Shown here piece after piece: positions 21,210 through 21,526 of a DNA stretch of 21,526 bases. Each line of letters begins with the position of its first letter. Position 1 is the stretch's first letter. This stretch comes from Bifidobacterium sp. UBA744 (GTDB lineage: Bacteria; Actinomycetota; Actinomycetes; Actinomycetales; Bifidobacteriaceae). Under the pieces are notes generated by a model that did no database searches, was not told the origin of the DNA, and was given only the letters and a program-made list of their open reading frames with translations. The translations under genes and the position numbers were made by a program. The stretch is from assembly GCA_002298605.1 (NCBI GenBank), contig DBKS01000021.1, positions 1,038-22,563 on the forward strand, in the 5' to 3' direction.

Positions 21210-21526
21210 AGTGCTTCCCCGCTTTCGCTTGTTGTTCGTCGGATGTGGCGCTGTTGCGCACACCTCAGCCAAATTGACAATTCCGATGTTACATCTCACA
21301 TGGACTTCAGCGTGTTACCGCGGCCGTGATTTGCCACACAAACGCACGTATTCAAACGAAAGTGGCAGGAAATGTTCGATCACACAGTACAGTCACATCG
21401 AACATGCAAAATGTTCGTTTAAGGGCAAATGACGACTCCATGAACAGTCCGTTACGCATTGACGGGTCACCTCGATGAGATCATCCCGCCACTTCATCGC
21501 CAACATGAGGCCATCCACACCGGCAT
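21210..21526. other. 317-nt region upstream of fba, up to the window edge
   Basis: No supported gene. It holds the fba promoter and leader, a small palindrome GATGTTACATC (21283-21293 region), and the ATGTTCG cluster below. A reading frame on the minus strand is open from the right edge to a stop at 21393-21395 (43 codons) and might be the 3' end of a gene outside the window, but it has no recognisable motif. No convincing -35/-10 pair for fba was found; TTGTCA near 21270 is an isolated -35-like box. Confidence 0.4.
21372..21417. promoter_or_regulatory. Cluster of three ATGTTCG half-sites upstream of fba
   Basis: ATGTTCGAT (21372-21380) and ATCGAACAT (21397-21405) form a perfect 9-bp inverted repeat with 16 nt between; the second arm also pairs with ATGTTCG (21411-21417) across 5 nt. 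Three alternating half-sites within 46 bp, about 165-210 nt before the fba start, look like a multi-site operator. It is not the actinobacterial LexA box, which has CGAAC and GTTCG only 4 nt apart. Confidence 0.5.

Noticed and set aside
21372..21417. LexA (SOS) box
   Set aside because: CGAAC and GTTCG are present but separated by 9 nt instead of the 4 nt of the Gram-positive LexA site.
21393..21526. C-terminal end of a gene entering from the right edge on the minus strand
   Set aside because: Only 43 codons are open, with no motif or coding signature, and the stop falls inside the ATGTTCG operator cluster; not enough support to call a gene.

Overview
The window is a GC-rich (roughly 60% by eye), tightly packed stretch of a catabolic island. 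Seventeen of the eighteen genes I can support lie on the minus strand; one AraC-type regulator is on the plus strand. Strong AAAGGAG-type ribosome binding sites, the GC content and FCD-GntR, IclR and AraC regulators side by side suggest a high-GC Gram-positive. Bifidobacteriaceae is my best guess, from gene style only; there is no rRNA or other marker here to prove it. No tRNA, rRNA, CRISPR array, insertion sequence or phage gene was seen.

Layout, left to right. (1) 1-1798, minus: an oxidoreductase of the gluconate 5-dehydrogenase/DhuD/KduD type (cut by the left edge) and a GH88/GH105 unsaturated uronyl hydrolase, divergent from an AraC regulator (1991-2902, plus). (2) 2891-5531, minus: an L-rhamnose-1-dehydrogenase-like SDR, a COG3618 sugar lactonase and a tandem mutarotase-like protein. 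They are preceded by a GntR/FCD regulator and an HExxH metallopeptidase (5698-7347). (3) 7515-11284, minus: a hydantoinase/oxoprolinase-family protein and an organic-anion transporter. (4) 11578-15765, minus: an AEC transporter, an IclR regulator, 2-keto-3-deoxy-L-rhamnonate aldolase (rhmA) and L-rhamnonate dehydratase (rhmD). (5) 16117-17526, minus: uronate isomerase (uxaC). (6) 18031-21209, minus: class II fructose-bisphosphate aldolase, a sugar-bisphosphatase-like histidine phosphatase and a triosephosphate isomerase with an extra C-terminal domain of about 190 residues.

How the genes fit together (inference from families). Unsaturated rhamnogalacturonan or similar oligosaccharides would be split inside the cell by the GH88/105 enzyme. 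The unsaturated uronate would pass to 2-keto-3-deoxygluconate through the DhuD/KduD-type enzyme. Saturated uronates would enter through UxaC. L-rhamnose would follow the phosphate-free route: mutarotation, oxidation, lactone opening, dehydration by RhmD and cleavage by RhmA to pyruvate and L-lactaldehyde. The last three genes could turn the triose phosphate from uronates back into fructose 6-phosphate or sedoheptulose 7-phosphate, which would feed a phosphoketolase shunt. The kinase and aldolase of the 2-keto-3-deoxygluconate branch, and fructuronate/tagaturonate reductase and dehydratase, are not in this window.

The strongest regulatory signal is a 40-bp promoter module present twice with identical spacing, before the rhamnose dehydrogenase operon (5614-5653) and before rhmD (15806-15845). 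It has a palindrome ATCCC-N7-GGGAT sitting where the -35 box should be. It links the two halves of the rhamnose pathway, which lie 10 kb apart.
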